Below the pieces are notes generated by a model. The model was not told the DNA's origin. It worked only from the letters and a program-made list of their open reading frames with translations, and ran no database searches. Both the position numbers and the translations under genes were made by a program. This document shows positions 9,981-17,719 of a DNA stretch of 64,000 nucleotides, piece by piece. The DNA comes from Pseudomonas parakoreensis (GTDB taxonomy: Bacteria; Pseudomonadota; Gammaproteobacteria; Pseudomonadales; Pseudomonadaceae), in assembly GCF_021602155.1 (NCBI RefSeq), contig NZ_BQHY01000011.1, forward strand, positions 165,195 through 229,194, read 5' to 3'. The first letter of the stretch is position 1; every line of letters starts with the position of its first letter.

Positions 9981-10288
9981 TACGTATCCTGATGATCCTT
10001 GAGAACCTGCCCAGTCACCGCGTCTAATTCCAGATCCCACTCCAGCCCTTGTGGATCACGCATTTCGACCTGGTAGACGTACTTGCCGTACTGCTCTTCC
10101 AGCTCGGTATCGGTGATGGTCGACCCCGGATGACTGGTCAGCGCCGTGGCGTTGAGCTTCTCGAAGGAGACGATAGTACCAGCGTCGCGCAGGCGCAGGG
10201 CTTCGTCGGGGCCAAGATCGCGGGCATGGGCGAGGCTGGCGGTCAGACCGATGATCGCGGCAATGGACAGGGCAGTCAGGGTTTTCAT
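9980..10288 (-). CDS. PepSY-domain periplasmic protein, first gene of the bqs operon
   Basis: 102 residues: signal peptide (about 1-22, ending SLAHA), then one PepSY domain with RDLGPDEALRLRDAG, LEEQYGKYVYQVEM and the closing DAVTGQVLKDHQD. The ATG at 10288 was chosen because the signal peptide begins there (MKTLTALSIAAI) and GGAGA precedes it; an in-frame upstream extension has no such support. Leads the operon to bqsR-bqsS. Acidic PepSY proteins of this kind are strongly induced BqsR targets in P. aeruginosa. Confidence 0.85.
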   Translation of the reverse strand: MKTLTALSIAAIIGLTASLAHARDLGPDEALRLRDAGTIVSFEKLNATALTSHPGSTITDTELEEQYGKYVYQVEMRDPQGLEWDLELDAVTGQVLKDHQDT

Positions 10289-10325
10289 GGATGTCTCCGT
10301 ATTTTTATGTGCAGCTACGGTGGGC

Positions 10326-10357
10326 ACCTTAGCGGGATCAACTTAACTGAAACTGAA
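10326..10357 (-). promoter_or_regulatory. Candidate BqsR/PmrA-type box and promoter
   Basis: On the minus strand TTCAG (10357-10353), six bases, TTAAG (10346-10342), then ten bases and TAAGGT (10331-10326) as a possible -10. This matches the direct-repeat architecture TTAAG-N6-TTAAG reported for BqsR with one mismatch. It lies 54-69 bases before the first PepSY ATG, where an activator box overlapping the -35 would be. Confidence 0.55.
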
Positions 10358-10373
10358 TTGCCATCATTGCCCC

Positions 10374-10453
10374 TGAAGGAGCTGCCGCAGGCTGCGATCT
10401 TTGATCTTGCCTTTAAAAATCAAAAGATCGCAGCCTGCGGCAGCTCCTACAGA
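10374..10453. repeat. REPIN, GTAGGAGCTGCCG type
   Basis: Inverted pair; the left end reads GAAGGAGCTGCCG, a one-base variant. Located between the divergent bqs operon and the patatin-like gene. Confidence 0.9.
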
Positions 10454-10504
10454 GATCGGTAACATGTGCTTATAATTGTTCGCGTGCTAACGATCGAGAC
10501 CGGT

Positions 10505-11584
10505 ATGACTGCCATTCACATCAAGTTCCCCGCCCTCACCCTCAAGGCCGGCCCTCGGGCCATGGCGCGCATTCGTGCCCAAGGCCTGAACGCCGCCGAC
10601 GTCGGCACCCTGCCCGGTGCGGCCGGCGGGCCGAAGGCGCTGGGGATTCAGGGGCTGGACCTGGCGTTGTTCGGCGAATGGCTGCCGAGCGCGCCGCGTG
10701 AGCGCTCGCTGATCGGTGCCTCGGTCGGTTCCTGGCGCTTCGCCAGCGCTTGCCTGCCGGACGCTGCCGAAGGCATTCGCCGCCTCGGCCAGTTGTACGC
10801 CGAGCAGAATTTCAACAAAGGCGTGACCATGGCCGAGATCAGCGCGAGCTCGCAGCGCATGCTCAATGACCTGCTCGACGGCCGCGACGCCAGCATCCTC
10901 AACAACGCCGACTACCGCCTGAACATCATGGTGGTGAAAAGCCACGGGCGCCTGGCCGACGATCATCGCGGTCGCCTCGGCCTGGCGCTGGGCTCGGTGA
11001 TCGCCGATAACCTGCGCGGTCGCGCACGGCTGTCGCGGCACTTCGAACGGCTGATCGTTCACGATCCGCGCCTCGCCCCACCGGTGAATGCGTTGAATGA
11101 CTTTCCGTCACGCTTTGTCGCCCTCAATGCGGGCAACCTGCGCCAGGCGCTGCTGGCGTCCGGTTCGATCCCGATGGTCATGGAAGGCGTGCGCGACCTG
11201 CCGGGTGCCGGTGCCGGCACCTTCCGCGATGGCGGTCTGCTCGATTATCACCTCGACCTGCCCTACAGCGGCGATGGCATCGTGCTCTATCCGCACTTCA
11301 CCGACCGGGTGATCCCGGGTTGGTTTGACAAGACCCTGCCTTGGCGCCGCGCCTCGGTCGAGCGCTTGCAGGACGTGCTGTTACTGGCGCCTTCGAAGGA
11401 CTATCTGGCGCGCCTGCCCTACGGCAAACTGCCGGATCGTAACGACTTCAAGCGCTTCATGGGCGATGCGCCGAGCCGGCAGAAATACTGGCACGCGGCG
11501 ATGGACGAAAGCCGCCGCCTGGGCGACGAGTTTCTCGAATTGACCGCCAGCGGTCGCCTCGCCGAGCGCTTGCTGACCCTTTAG
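10505..11584 (+). CDS. Patatin-like phospholipase family protein
   Basis: 359 residues with the patatin catalytic layout: a glycine-rich oxyanion stretch [12 protein letters not shown] (about 36-47), the nucleophile in GASVGS (Ser73), and the DGG dyad element in [10 protein letters not shown]. The Gly-Ala-Ala-Gly-Gly-Pro-Lys opening is characteristic of a bacterial subgroup of cytosolic patatin-like hydrolases. No signal peptide is seen. Predicted acyl-ester hydrolase on lipids; natural substrate unknown. ATG at 10505 follows a short REPIN-containing leader. Confidence 0.82.
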   Translation: MTAIHIKFPALTLKAGPRAMARIRAQGLNAADVGTLPGAAGGPKALGIQGLDLALFGEWLPSAPRERSLIGASVGSWRFASACLPDAAEGIRRLGQLYAEQNFNKGVTMAEISASSQRMLNDLLDGRDASILNNADYRLNIMVVKSHGRLADDHRGRLGLALGSVIADNLRGRARLSRHFERLIVHDPRLAPPVNALNDFPSRFVALNAGNLRQALLASGSIPMVMEGVRDLPGAGAGTFRDGGLLDYHLDLPYSGDGIVLYPHFTDRVIPGWFDKTLPWRRASVERLQDVLLLAPSKDYLARLPYGKLPDRNDFKRFMGDAPSRQKYWHAAMDESRRLGDEFLELTASGRLAERLLTL

Positions 11585-11679
11585 TCAGTGTTTTCCCGCA
11601 TCGCCAAACACAAGCTGGTAAACTCGCCGCCTGCCCGAATCGCTGCGGCGAACGCCACCTGAACAGAGCCGAAAATACT

Positions 11680-12036
11680 GTGGAAATCTTCAAGGAATTT
11701 ACTTTCGAATCCGCCCACCGCCTGCCGCACGTCCCGGACGGCCACAAGTGCGGACGCCTGCACGGCCACTCGTTCAAGGTGGCGATTCACCTGAGCGGCG
11801 ACCTCGATCCGCACACCGGCTGGATCCGCGATTTCTCCGAGATCAAGGCGATTTTCAAGCCGCTGTACGAGCGTCTGGATCACAACTACCTGAACGACAT
11901 TCCTGGCCTGGAAAACCCGACCAGCGAAGTGCTGGCCAAATTCATCTGGAATGAAATGAAGCCTCTGCTGCCGGAACTCAGCGCGATCCGCATTCACGAG
12001 ACCTGCACCAGCGGTTGCATCTATCGCGGTGAATGA
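11680..12036 (+). CDS. queD: 6-carboxy-5,6,7,8-tetrahydropterin synthase QueD
   Basis: 118 residues, typical QueD size. It converts 7,8-dihydroneopterin triphosphate to carboxytetrahydropterin in the queuosine/7-deazaguanine pathway. Zinc ligands are His13, His28 and His30 (SAHRLP, LHGHSF); catalytic Cys24 is in [14 protein letters not shown] gives the Asp/His pair, and HETCTSG holds the substrate-binding Glu107. The start is GTG at 11680. A single gene; other queuosine genes are not in the window. Confidence 0.93.
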   Translation: MEIFKEFTFESAHRLPHVPDGHKCGRLHGHSFKVAIHLSGDLDPHTGWIRDFSEIKAIFKPLYERLDHNYLNDIPGLENPTSEVLAKFIWNEMKPLLPELSAIRIHETCTSGCIYRGE

Positions 12037-12052
12037 TTGAACACAAATCCCC

Positions 12053-12141
12053 CTGTAGGAGCTGCCGCAGGCTGCGATCTTTTGACCTTGATCTTTAAAA
12101 ACAAGATCAAAAGATCGCAGCCTGTGGCAGCTCCTACAGGG
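12053..12141. repeat. REPIN, GTAGGAGCTGCCG type
   Basis: Inverted REP pair directly after queD. Confidence 0.92.
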
Positions 12142-12167
12142 AAGAGTGTGTTGTCAGGGAAATAGAG

Positions 12168-12192
12168 AACAGCCTTCACGGCTGTTTTTTTA
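12168..12192 (+). terminator. Rho-independent terminator after queD
   Basis: Stem AACAGCC / GGCTGTT with loop TTCAC, followed by a run of seven T. It lies downstream of the REPIN. Confidence 0.85.
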
Positions 12193-12303
12193 TGCCTATG
12201 CTTTTTGGCTCAAACCCGCCAAGAGGACACCTTGTCCAGGAAAACGCCCCGGAAGCGGTCATCGCCGCCCTGCTCAGATTCCTCTGACCCAACACCCAGC
12301 CCT

Positions 12304-12393
12304 TGTGGGAGCGAGCCTGCTCGCGAAAGCGGAATATCAGCCATTGCAGATGTCGCCTGACGCGCCGCCTTCGCGAGCAGGCTCGCTCCCACA
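12304..12393. repeat. REPIN, GTGGGAGCGAGCC type
   Basis: Inverted copies of TGTGGGAGCGAGCCTGCTCG about 40 bases apart upstream of codB. Confidence 0.92.
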
Positions 12394-12530
12394 TTGGGCC
12401 CGGGTGCATTCGGTTGCACCGCTTTCGCGCCAATCCACGTGTCTCGTCTCTACATAACCCGCGCCAACCGGATTTGGCACGACCACTGCAACCTGCTTCG
12501 CGTCCCCCCCTCTTCAGCAAGGAACGCCCC

Positions 12531-13802
12531 ATGACGCAGAACGATCCCGGCAACGACTACCCCCTCAGCGAAGTCCCGATGCATGCGCGAAAAGGCCTGG
12601 CCTCGACCGCCATGGTGTTACTGGGATTCACATTTTTCACCGCAACCATGTTTGCCGGCGGCAAGCTCGGCGTGGCCTTCAATTTTGGCGAGATGATGGC
12701 AGTGATCATCGTCGGTAACCTGCTGCTCGGGCTGTACGCGGCGGGGCTGGGTTATATCGCCTTCAAGAGCGGGCTTAATTCGGTGCTGATGGGGCGTTTC
12801 TGTTTTGGTGAGGTCGGCAGCAAACTCAGTGACCTGATCCTGGGATTTACCCAGATCGGCTGGTACGCCTGGGGCACTGCAACCGCCGCGGTGGTGATTG
12901 GCAAATACTTCGCGCTGGAGCAAGGCACGGTGCTGGGCCTGATGGTGCTGTTCGGCCTGGTGTTCTGCGCCACGGCGTATGTCGGTTATCGCGGCCTGGA
13001 GATCCTCTCGTACATCGCGGTGCCGGCGATGATGCTGCTGCTGATGCTGTCGATGTGGGTGGCGACCGTGAAAGTCGGTGGCCTCGATGGTTTGCTGGCG
13101 GTGGTGCCGAGCGGTTCGCTGGACTGGTCGACCGCGATCACGCTGGTGTTCGGCACCTTCGTCAGCGGCGCGACGCAGGCCACCAACTGGACACGTTTCT
13201 CACGCTCGGCACGGGTTGCCGTGCTGGCGAGCCTGATCGGATTTTTCATCGGCAATGGCCTGATGGTGCTGATCGGTGCCTACGGCGCAATCGTCTATCA
13301 GCAGCCCGACGTGGTTGAAGTGTTGCTGCTGCAAGGCTTCGCCATGGCCGCAATGGCCATGCTGTTGCTGAATATCTGGAGCACCCAGGACAACACCATC
13401 TATAACTTCGCCGTCGCCGGTTGCAACCTGCTGCGCACCGGGCGGCGCAAGACTGTGACCCTGGCCGGCGCGGTGATCGGCACCCTGCTCGCGCTGCTGG
13501 GCATGTACGACATGCTGGTGCCGTACCTGATCCTGCTGGGCACGGTGATTCCACCGATTGGCGGGGTGATCATGGCCGACTTTTTCTTCCGCTGGCGCGG
13601 GCGCTATCCGCGTCTGGCCGACACACGGCTGCCGGCGTTCAACTGGCCGGGGCTGGGGGCTTACGCGGTCGGTACGCTCGCCGCGTTCCACTCGCCGTGG
13701 TTCGCACCGCTGGTAGGGATTGCCGCCGCCGCGCTAACGTATGTCATCGTTACCGGCCTGCTCGGCGCCCGTCGCGCCAGTGCGCCACTACCAGACCTAT
13801 AA
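12531..13802 (+). CDS. codB: Cytosine permease (NCS1 family)
   Basis: 423 residues, about 12 membrane helices. NCS1 features include VPMHARKGLASTAMVLLGFTF at the first helix and TQIGWYAWGTATAAVVIG, typical of CodB-type permeases. It imports cytosine for the deaminase encoded 14 bases downstream. The ATG at 12531 is preceded by AAGGAAC. No regulator gene is adjacent. Other nucleobase or hydroxymethylpyrimidine permeases are related, but pairing with codA argues for cytosine. Confidence 0.9.
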   Translation: MTQNDPGNDYPLSEVPMHARKGLASTAMVLLGFTFFTATMFAGGKLGVAFNFGEMMAVIIVGNLLLGLYAAGLGYIAFKSGLNSVLMGRFCFGEVGSKLSDLILGFTQIGWYAWGTATAAVVIGKYFALEQGTVLGLMVLFGLVFCATAYVGYRGLEILSYIAVPAMMLLLMLSMWVATVKVGGLDGLLAVVPSGSLDWSTAITLVFGTFVSGATQATNWTRFSRSARVAVLASLIGFFIGNGLMVLIGAYGAIVYQQPDVVEVLLLQGFAMAAMAMLLLNIWSTQDNTIYNFAVAGCNLLRTGRRKTVTLAGAVIGTLLALLGMYDMLVPYLILLGTVIPPIGGVIMADFFFRWRGRYPRLADTRLPAFNWPGLGAYAVGTLAAFHSPWFAPLVGIAAAALTYVIVTGLLGARRASAPLPDL

Positions 13803-13816
13803 GAAGGATTCGCCTG

Positions 13817-15064
13817 ATGCATATCATCAACGCCCGGCTGCGCAACCAGGAAGGTTTGCACGAATTGCACCTGGAAGACGGCCTGATCCGCAGCATCGGC
13901 CGCCAGACCGAAGCCCCGACCCTCAACCCCGGCGACCTCGACGCCGGCGGCAATCTGGTGGTGCCGCCCTTTGTCGAGCCACACATCCACCTCGACGCCA
14001 CGCTGACGGCCGGGGAGCCGCGCTGGAACATGAGTGGCACACTGTTTGAAGGCATCGAGTGCTGGGGCGAACGCAAGGTCACCATCACCGAAGAAGACAC
14101 CAAAACCCGCGCCAGGAAGACCATTCAAGCCTTGGCCGCTCACGGCATTCAGCACGTGCGCACCCACGTCGACGTCACCGACCCGCAGCTCACCGCGCTG
14201 AAGGCGATGCTCGAAGTCCGCGAAGAAACCCGGCATCTGATCGACCTGCAAATCGTCGCGTTCCCACAGGAAGGCATCGAGTCGTACCGCAACGGTCGCG
14301 AGCTGATGGAAGAAGCGATTCGCATGGGCGCCGATGTGGTTGGCGGCATTCCGCATTTCGAGTACACCCGCGATCAGGGCGTCAGTTCGGTGAAGTTTCT
14401 GATGGACCTGGCCGAACGCACCGGTTGCCTGGTCGATGTGCATTGCGACGAAACCGATGACCCCCATTCGCGCTTTCTTGAGGTACTCGCCGAAGAGGCC
14501 CGCAGCCGCGACATGGGCGCGCGGGTCACGGCCAGCCACACCACGGCGATGGGCTCTTACGACAACGCTTACTGCGCGAAATTGTTCCGTTTGCTCGGTC
14601 ATTCCGGGATCAGTTTCGTCTCGTGCCCGACCGAAAGCATTCACTTGCAGGGGCGTTTCGACAACTTCCCGAAACGCCGGGGCGTGACCCGGGTCAACGA
14701 GCTGCTGGAGGCCGGGATGAACGTGTGTTTTGGCCAGGATTCAATCGTCGATCCGTGGTACCCGCTGGGCAATGGCAACATCCTGCGCGTACTCGAAGCC
14801 GGGTTGCACATCTGCCATATGCTCGGCTACCGGAATCTGCAGAATGCGCTGGACCTGGTCACCGACAACAGCGCCAAAGCCATGCATCTGGGCGAACGTT
14901 ATGGACTGGAACAGGGGCGCCCGGCCAACCTGCTGATTCTGTCGGCGGACAGCGATTACGAAGTGATCCGCAGCCAGGGGCTGCCGCTGTATTCGATTCG
15001 TGACGGAAAAGTGCTGATGCAGCGGAAAATGCCGGTGGTGGAGTTCAGCAGCCCTCTTGATTGA
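13817..15064 (+). CDS. codA: Cytosine deaminase
   Basis: 415 residues, amidohydrolase superfamily, cytosolic. Converts cytosine to uracil and ammonia. Metal-binding motifs: HIH in PFVEPHIHLDAT, the His/Glu region in LVDVHCDETDDP, the His in ASHTTAMG, and the catalytic Asp in NVCFGQDSIVDPW. Length and sequence fit E. coli CodA (427 residues). GAAGGA lies before the ATG. Operon with codB for pyrimidine salvage or use of cytosine as nitrogen source. Confidence 0.93.
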   Translation: MHIINARLRNQEGLHELHLEDGLIRSIGRQTEAPTLNPGDLDAGGNLVVPPFVEPHIHLDATLTAGEPRWNMSGTLFEGIECWGERKVTITEEDTKTRARKTIQALAAHGIQHVRTHVDVTDPQLTALKAMLEVREETRHLIDLQIVAFPQEGIESYRNGRELMEEAIRMGADVVGGIPHFEYTRDQGVSSVKFLMDLAERTGCLVDVHCDETDDPHSRFLEVLAEEARSRDMGARVTASHTTAMGSYDNAYCAKLFRLLGHSGISFVSCPTESIHLQGRFDNFPKRRGVTRVNELLEAGMNVCFGQDSIVDPWYPLGNGNILRVLEAGLHICHMLGYRNLQNALDLVTDNSAKAMHLGERYGLEQGRPANLLILSADSDYEVIRSQGLPLYSIRDGKVLMQRKMPVVEFSSPLD

Positions 15065-15074
15065 CCGCCATTTC

Positions 15075-15159
15075 CTGTAGGAGCTGCCGCAGGCTGCGAT
15101 CTTTGTTTTTGATTCTAAAAACAAGATCAAAAGATCGCAGCCTGCGGCAGCTCCTACAG
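15075..15159. repeat. REPIN, GTAGGAGCTGCCG type
   Basis: Inverted REP pair after codA. Confidence 0.92.
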
Positions 15160-15191
15160 AATGCTCGCGATCCTGCATGGCTATGCATTGC

Positions 15192-15217
15192 CCTGTGGGA
15201 GCTGGCTTGCCAGCGAA
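15192..15217. repeat. Solitary REP, GTGGGAGCTGGC type
   Basis: One REP copy (CCTGTGGGAGCTGGCTTGCC) without an inverted partner, between the codA REPIN and the DapF-like gene end. Confidence 0.85.
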
Positions 15218-15230
15218 GGCAATCACCGCT

Positions 15231-16211
15231 TCAACCGATCAAGCAAGCCGTGCCAAACAACCTGACCCGCATCAATTCGCCCCGCTCTTCTTCAAGCAAC
15301 ACCGGCGCCGTCCCGCCCGGCATGACGACGTGCACCTCCCCGCTCGCCACCCAACCCACTGCCCATGCGGCACAGGCCACTGCACTGGCGCTGGTACCGG
15401 AAGACGCCGTCGGTCCTTCACCACGCTCGAACACTCGGGCGACGATGCGCTGCGCTGACTCAAGCGCGGCCCATTGCAGATTGACGCCCGCCGGGCATGG
15501 CTGGCCGGCGCCCGTCGGCATCGCGTAGGCGATTCGGGTCAGGCCTTCGGCCCATGGCGATTGGCGCATTGGTGAGTTGCTCGGCAATTCGGCGATGTCG
15601 GTCAACAACGTTACGCAATGCGGATTGCCGATGCGCACGAACTGACTGTGCTGCCACGCGGAATCGAGTTGTGCCAATGGTGCTACGTGGCTCACCTCAT
15701 GACCATTGAACACGCACTTTTCAACCTGCTGCGCACCCACCGCTGAAGGCCCGAAGCCCGGTTGACCAAGGTCCAGCCAGAACCCGTTCACGCCTTCGAC
15801 TACGGCCGGTTTCACCGAGGTTTCCACGGCAACACCCTTGTCGTGATGCACTCGCAGCGACGCCCCTTCCGGCGGCATCAGCCCTTGCTCCAGCAACGAC
15901 TGGGAAAAAATTGTCAGGCCATTGCCACTGCGCTCGGCCAAGGTGCCGTCAGTGTTGACGATCAGCACGTCGAACGGCGGCGCTGACTGGAACGGGCCGA
16001 TCAACAGACCGTCGCTGCGGTGCGACTTGCTCCCCACCGGACGCTGGCCCTCGGGCCAGTCGCAACACAGGGCAATGGCCGCCTGACTCCAGGACGGTCT
16101 CGACACCGCACACTGCGCGGCTCCCATCGGCAAATCGATCCCCGACTCACGAAGTGCCTGCGGCGAAATCACCCCGTATATATTGCCCCGCGCATCGTAG
16201 AACTGCGTCAT
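15231..16211 (-). CDS. DapF-like (diaminopimelate epimerase fold) protein lacking both catalytic cysteines
   Basis: 326 residues, two-lobed epimerase fold. The DapF signature NADGSxxxxCGNG appears as NTDGTLAERSGNG, with Ser95 instead of the first catalytic Cys. The second site, normally ACGTGA, reads TASSGTSA, with Ser271 instead of Cys. IGNPHCV, the conserved substrate-binding strand, is intact. It is therefore unlikely to be the cell's lysine-pathway epimerase and may act as an isomerase without the two-thiol mechanism, a dehydratase, or a binding protein. ATG at 16211 was preferred over a GTG at 16244 because DapF proteins start at this point. Monocistronic, between codBA and an MFS gene. 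Confidence 0.72.
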   Translation of the reverse strand: MTQFYDARGNIYGVISPQALRESGIDLPMGAAQCAVSRPSWSQAAIALCCDWPEGQRPVGSKSHRSDGLLIGPFQSAPPFDVLIVNTDGTLAERSGNGLTIFSQSLLEQGLMPPEGASLRVHHDKGVAVETSVKPAVVEGVNGFWLDLGQPGFGPSAVGAQQVEKCVFNGHEVSHVAPLAQLDSAWQHSQFVRIGNPHCVTLLTDIAELPSNSPMRQSPWAEGLTRIAYAMPTGAGQPCPAGVNLQWAALESAQRIVARVFERGEGPTASSGTSASAVACAAWAVGWVASGEVHVVMPGGTAPVLLEEERGELMRVRLFGTACLIG

Positions 16212-16258
16212 CACCGCCCCTGTTCGTCTTGTGGAAGCACTCACTTTAAACCGCGATC

Positions 16259-16353
16259 CCCTGTCGGCGTGAGCCTGCTCGCGATAACGGGCTGTCAGGC
16301 GCCCTGTTCATTGCCTTATCCACCGCTATCGCGAACAGTCTCATGCCTACAGG
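16259..16353. repeat. Degenerate REPIN
   Basis: GTGAGCCTGCTCGCGATAAC and an inverted CTATCGCGAACAGTCTCATG, with several mismatches to the GTGGGAGCGAGCC class; probably a decayed copy. Confidence 0.6.
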
Positions 16354-16450
16354 TTAGGATGTCGGCTGCCCCGCCCCGAGACCTGCGATCGAACCTCGCC
16401 GCGCGATGACTGTCATTCGGGGGACGCGACGTTTTTTGCCAAGGATCGAT

Positions 16451-17602
16451 ATGACCAGCCTCAACCCCCAAGACACTTTTGTCCCCGGACGCCTGCAGCA
16501 GATGTCGACGCGCATCGCTTTCTTCATCGCCGGCCTGGGCATTGCCGCGTGGGCGCCATTGGTGCCGTACGCCAAGGCCCGCGCCGGGCTCGACGAAGGT
16601 ACGTTGGGCCTGCTGCTGTTATGCCTCGGCGTCGGCTCGATTCTCGCAATGCCACTGGCGGGGATTCTCGCCACGCGCTTCGGCTGCCGCAAAGTCGCCA
16701 CCGGCGGCACCCTGCTGATCTGCGCGGCGCTGCCGTTGCTGGCGACGGTATCGTCGATTCCGGCGCTGATCGCCACGCTGTTCATGTTCGGTGCCGGTCT
16801 GGGCACGGTGGATTCGACCGTCAACCTGCAAGCGGTGATCGTCGAAAGGGCCAGCGGCAAGCACATGATGTCGGGCTTTCATGGCCTGTTCAGCCTTGGC
16901 GGGATTGTCGGCGCAGCGGGGGTCAGTGCCCTGCTCGGCCTCGGTCTGACGCCGCTGGCAGCGATGCTGGTAGTGGTAGCGGTGTTGGCCGGCGCGCTGT
17001 TCAAGTGTGTACCGCACATGTTGCCGTACGGCAGTGAAAGCTCGGGACCCGCCTTCGCCATTCCCCACGGCATTGTGCTGTTCATCGGCGGCATGTGCTT
17101 CATCGTGTTCCTCACCGAAGGCGCGGCGCTGGACTGGAGTGCGGTGTTTCTTGCGCAGGAGCGCGGGATCGACACGGCGTACGCGGGATTGGGTTATGCG
17201 GCGTTTGCATTGACCATGACGGCCGGACGTTTGATGGGTGACCGGATCGTGCGGACTGTCGGTGCAACGCGGATCATTCTGTTTGGTGGTCTGTTGGCAG
17301 CTGCAGGTCTGTTTCTGGCGACATTCGCGCCGAGCTGGGAAGCGGCATTGGTCGGTTACGCACTGGTGGGTGCGGGTTGTTCGAACATCGTGCCCGTGCT
17401 GTACACGGCGGTGGGCAAGCAGACGGTGATGCCGGAGAGCATCGCGGTGCCAGCCATTACCACCCTGGGCTACGCAGGGATTCTGGCGGGACCGGCGGTG
17501 ATCGGCTTTGTCGCGCATGCCAGCAGTCTGAGTTTTGCCTTCGGGTTGATGGCGCTGCTGTTGGTGGCCGTCGCCATCGGCGGCAAAGTTCTCAAGGTCT
17601 GA
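16451..17602 (+). CDS. MFS transporter (YbjJ-like)
   Basis: 383 residues with about 12 helices. The loop between helices 2 and 3 has LATRFGCRKVATGG, a form of the MFS GxxxDRxGR motif, and the start RIAFFIAGLGIAAWAPLVPYAK is typical of the FucP/YbjJ-like branch. The ATG at 16451 has AAGGAT in front; the longer frame lacks this. Substrate unknown; efflux of sugars or purine-like compounds has been proposed for relatives. Its neighbour DapF-like gene is divergent, which may or may not be functional. Confidence 0.78.
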   Translation: MTSLNPQDTFVPGRLQQMSTRIAFFIAGLGIAAWAPLVPYAKARAGLDEGTLGLLLLCLGVGSILAMPLAGILATRFGCRKVATGGTLLICAALPLLATVSSIPALIATLFMFGAGLGTVDSTVNLQAVIVERASGKHMMSGFHGLFSLGGIVGAAGVSALLGLGLTPLAAMLVVVAVLAGALFKCVPHMLPYGSESSGPAFAIPHGIVLFIGGMCFIVFLTEGAALDWSAVFLAQERGIDTAYAGLGYAAFALTMTAGRLMGDRIVRTVGATRIILFGGLLAAAGLFLATFAPSWEAALVGYALVGAGCSNIVPVLYTAVGKQTVMPESIAVPAITTLGYAGILAGPAVIGFVAHASSLSFAFGLMALLLVAVAIGGKVLKV

Positions 17603-17611
17603 ACCCCATCA

Positions 17612-17707
17612 TTGTGGCGAGGGAGCTTGCTCCCGCCGGGTTGCGGAGCGCCCCGAAAAAATCGGGCCTGCTGCGCAGTCCAGCGGGAGCAAGCTCCCTC
17701 GCCACAG
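17612..17707. repeat. REPIN, GTGGCGAGGGAGC type
   Basis: TGTGGCGAGGGAGCTTGCTC and inverted copy, a third REP class, between convergent MFS and fecA genes. Confidence 0.9.
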
Positions 17708-17719
17708 GGTCAGGCGTTA

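Larger units (their letters stand above)
12037..12530. other. Intergenic region between queD and codB
   Basis: 494 bases. It holds a REPIN of the GTAGGAG class (12053-12141), an intrinsic terminator (12168-12192), a second REPIN of the GTGGGAGCGAGCC class (12304-12393) and the 5' leader of codB. I see no gene or clear promoter in 12195-12300. Confidence 0.7.

Noticed and set aside
11585-11679. PreQ1 riboswitch before queD
   Set aside because: The leader is only 95 bases and I could not form the characteristic short pseudoknot with an A-rich tail.
12146-12457. Small frames between queD and codB
   Set aside because: Composed of terminator and REPIN sequence.
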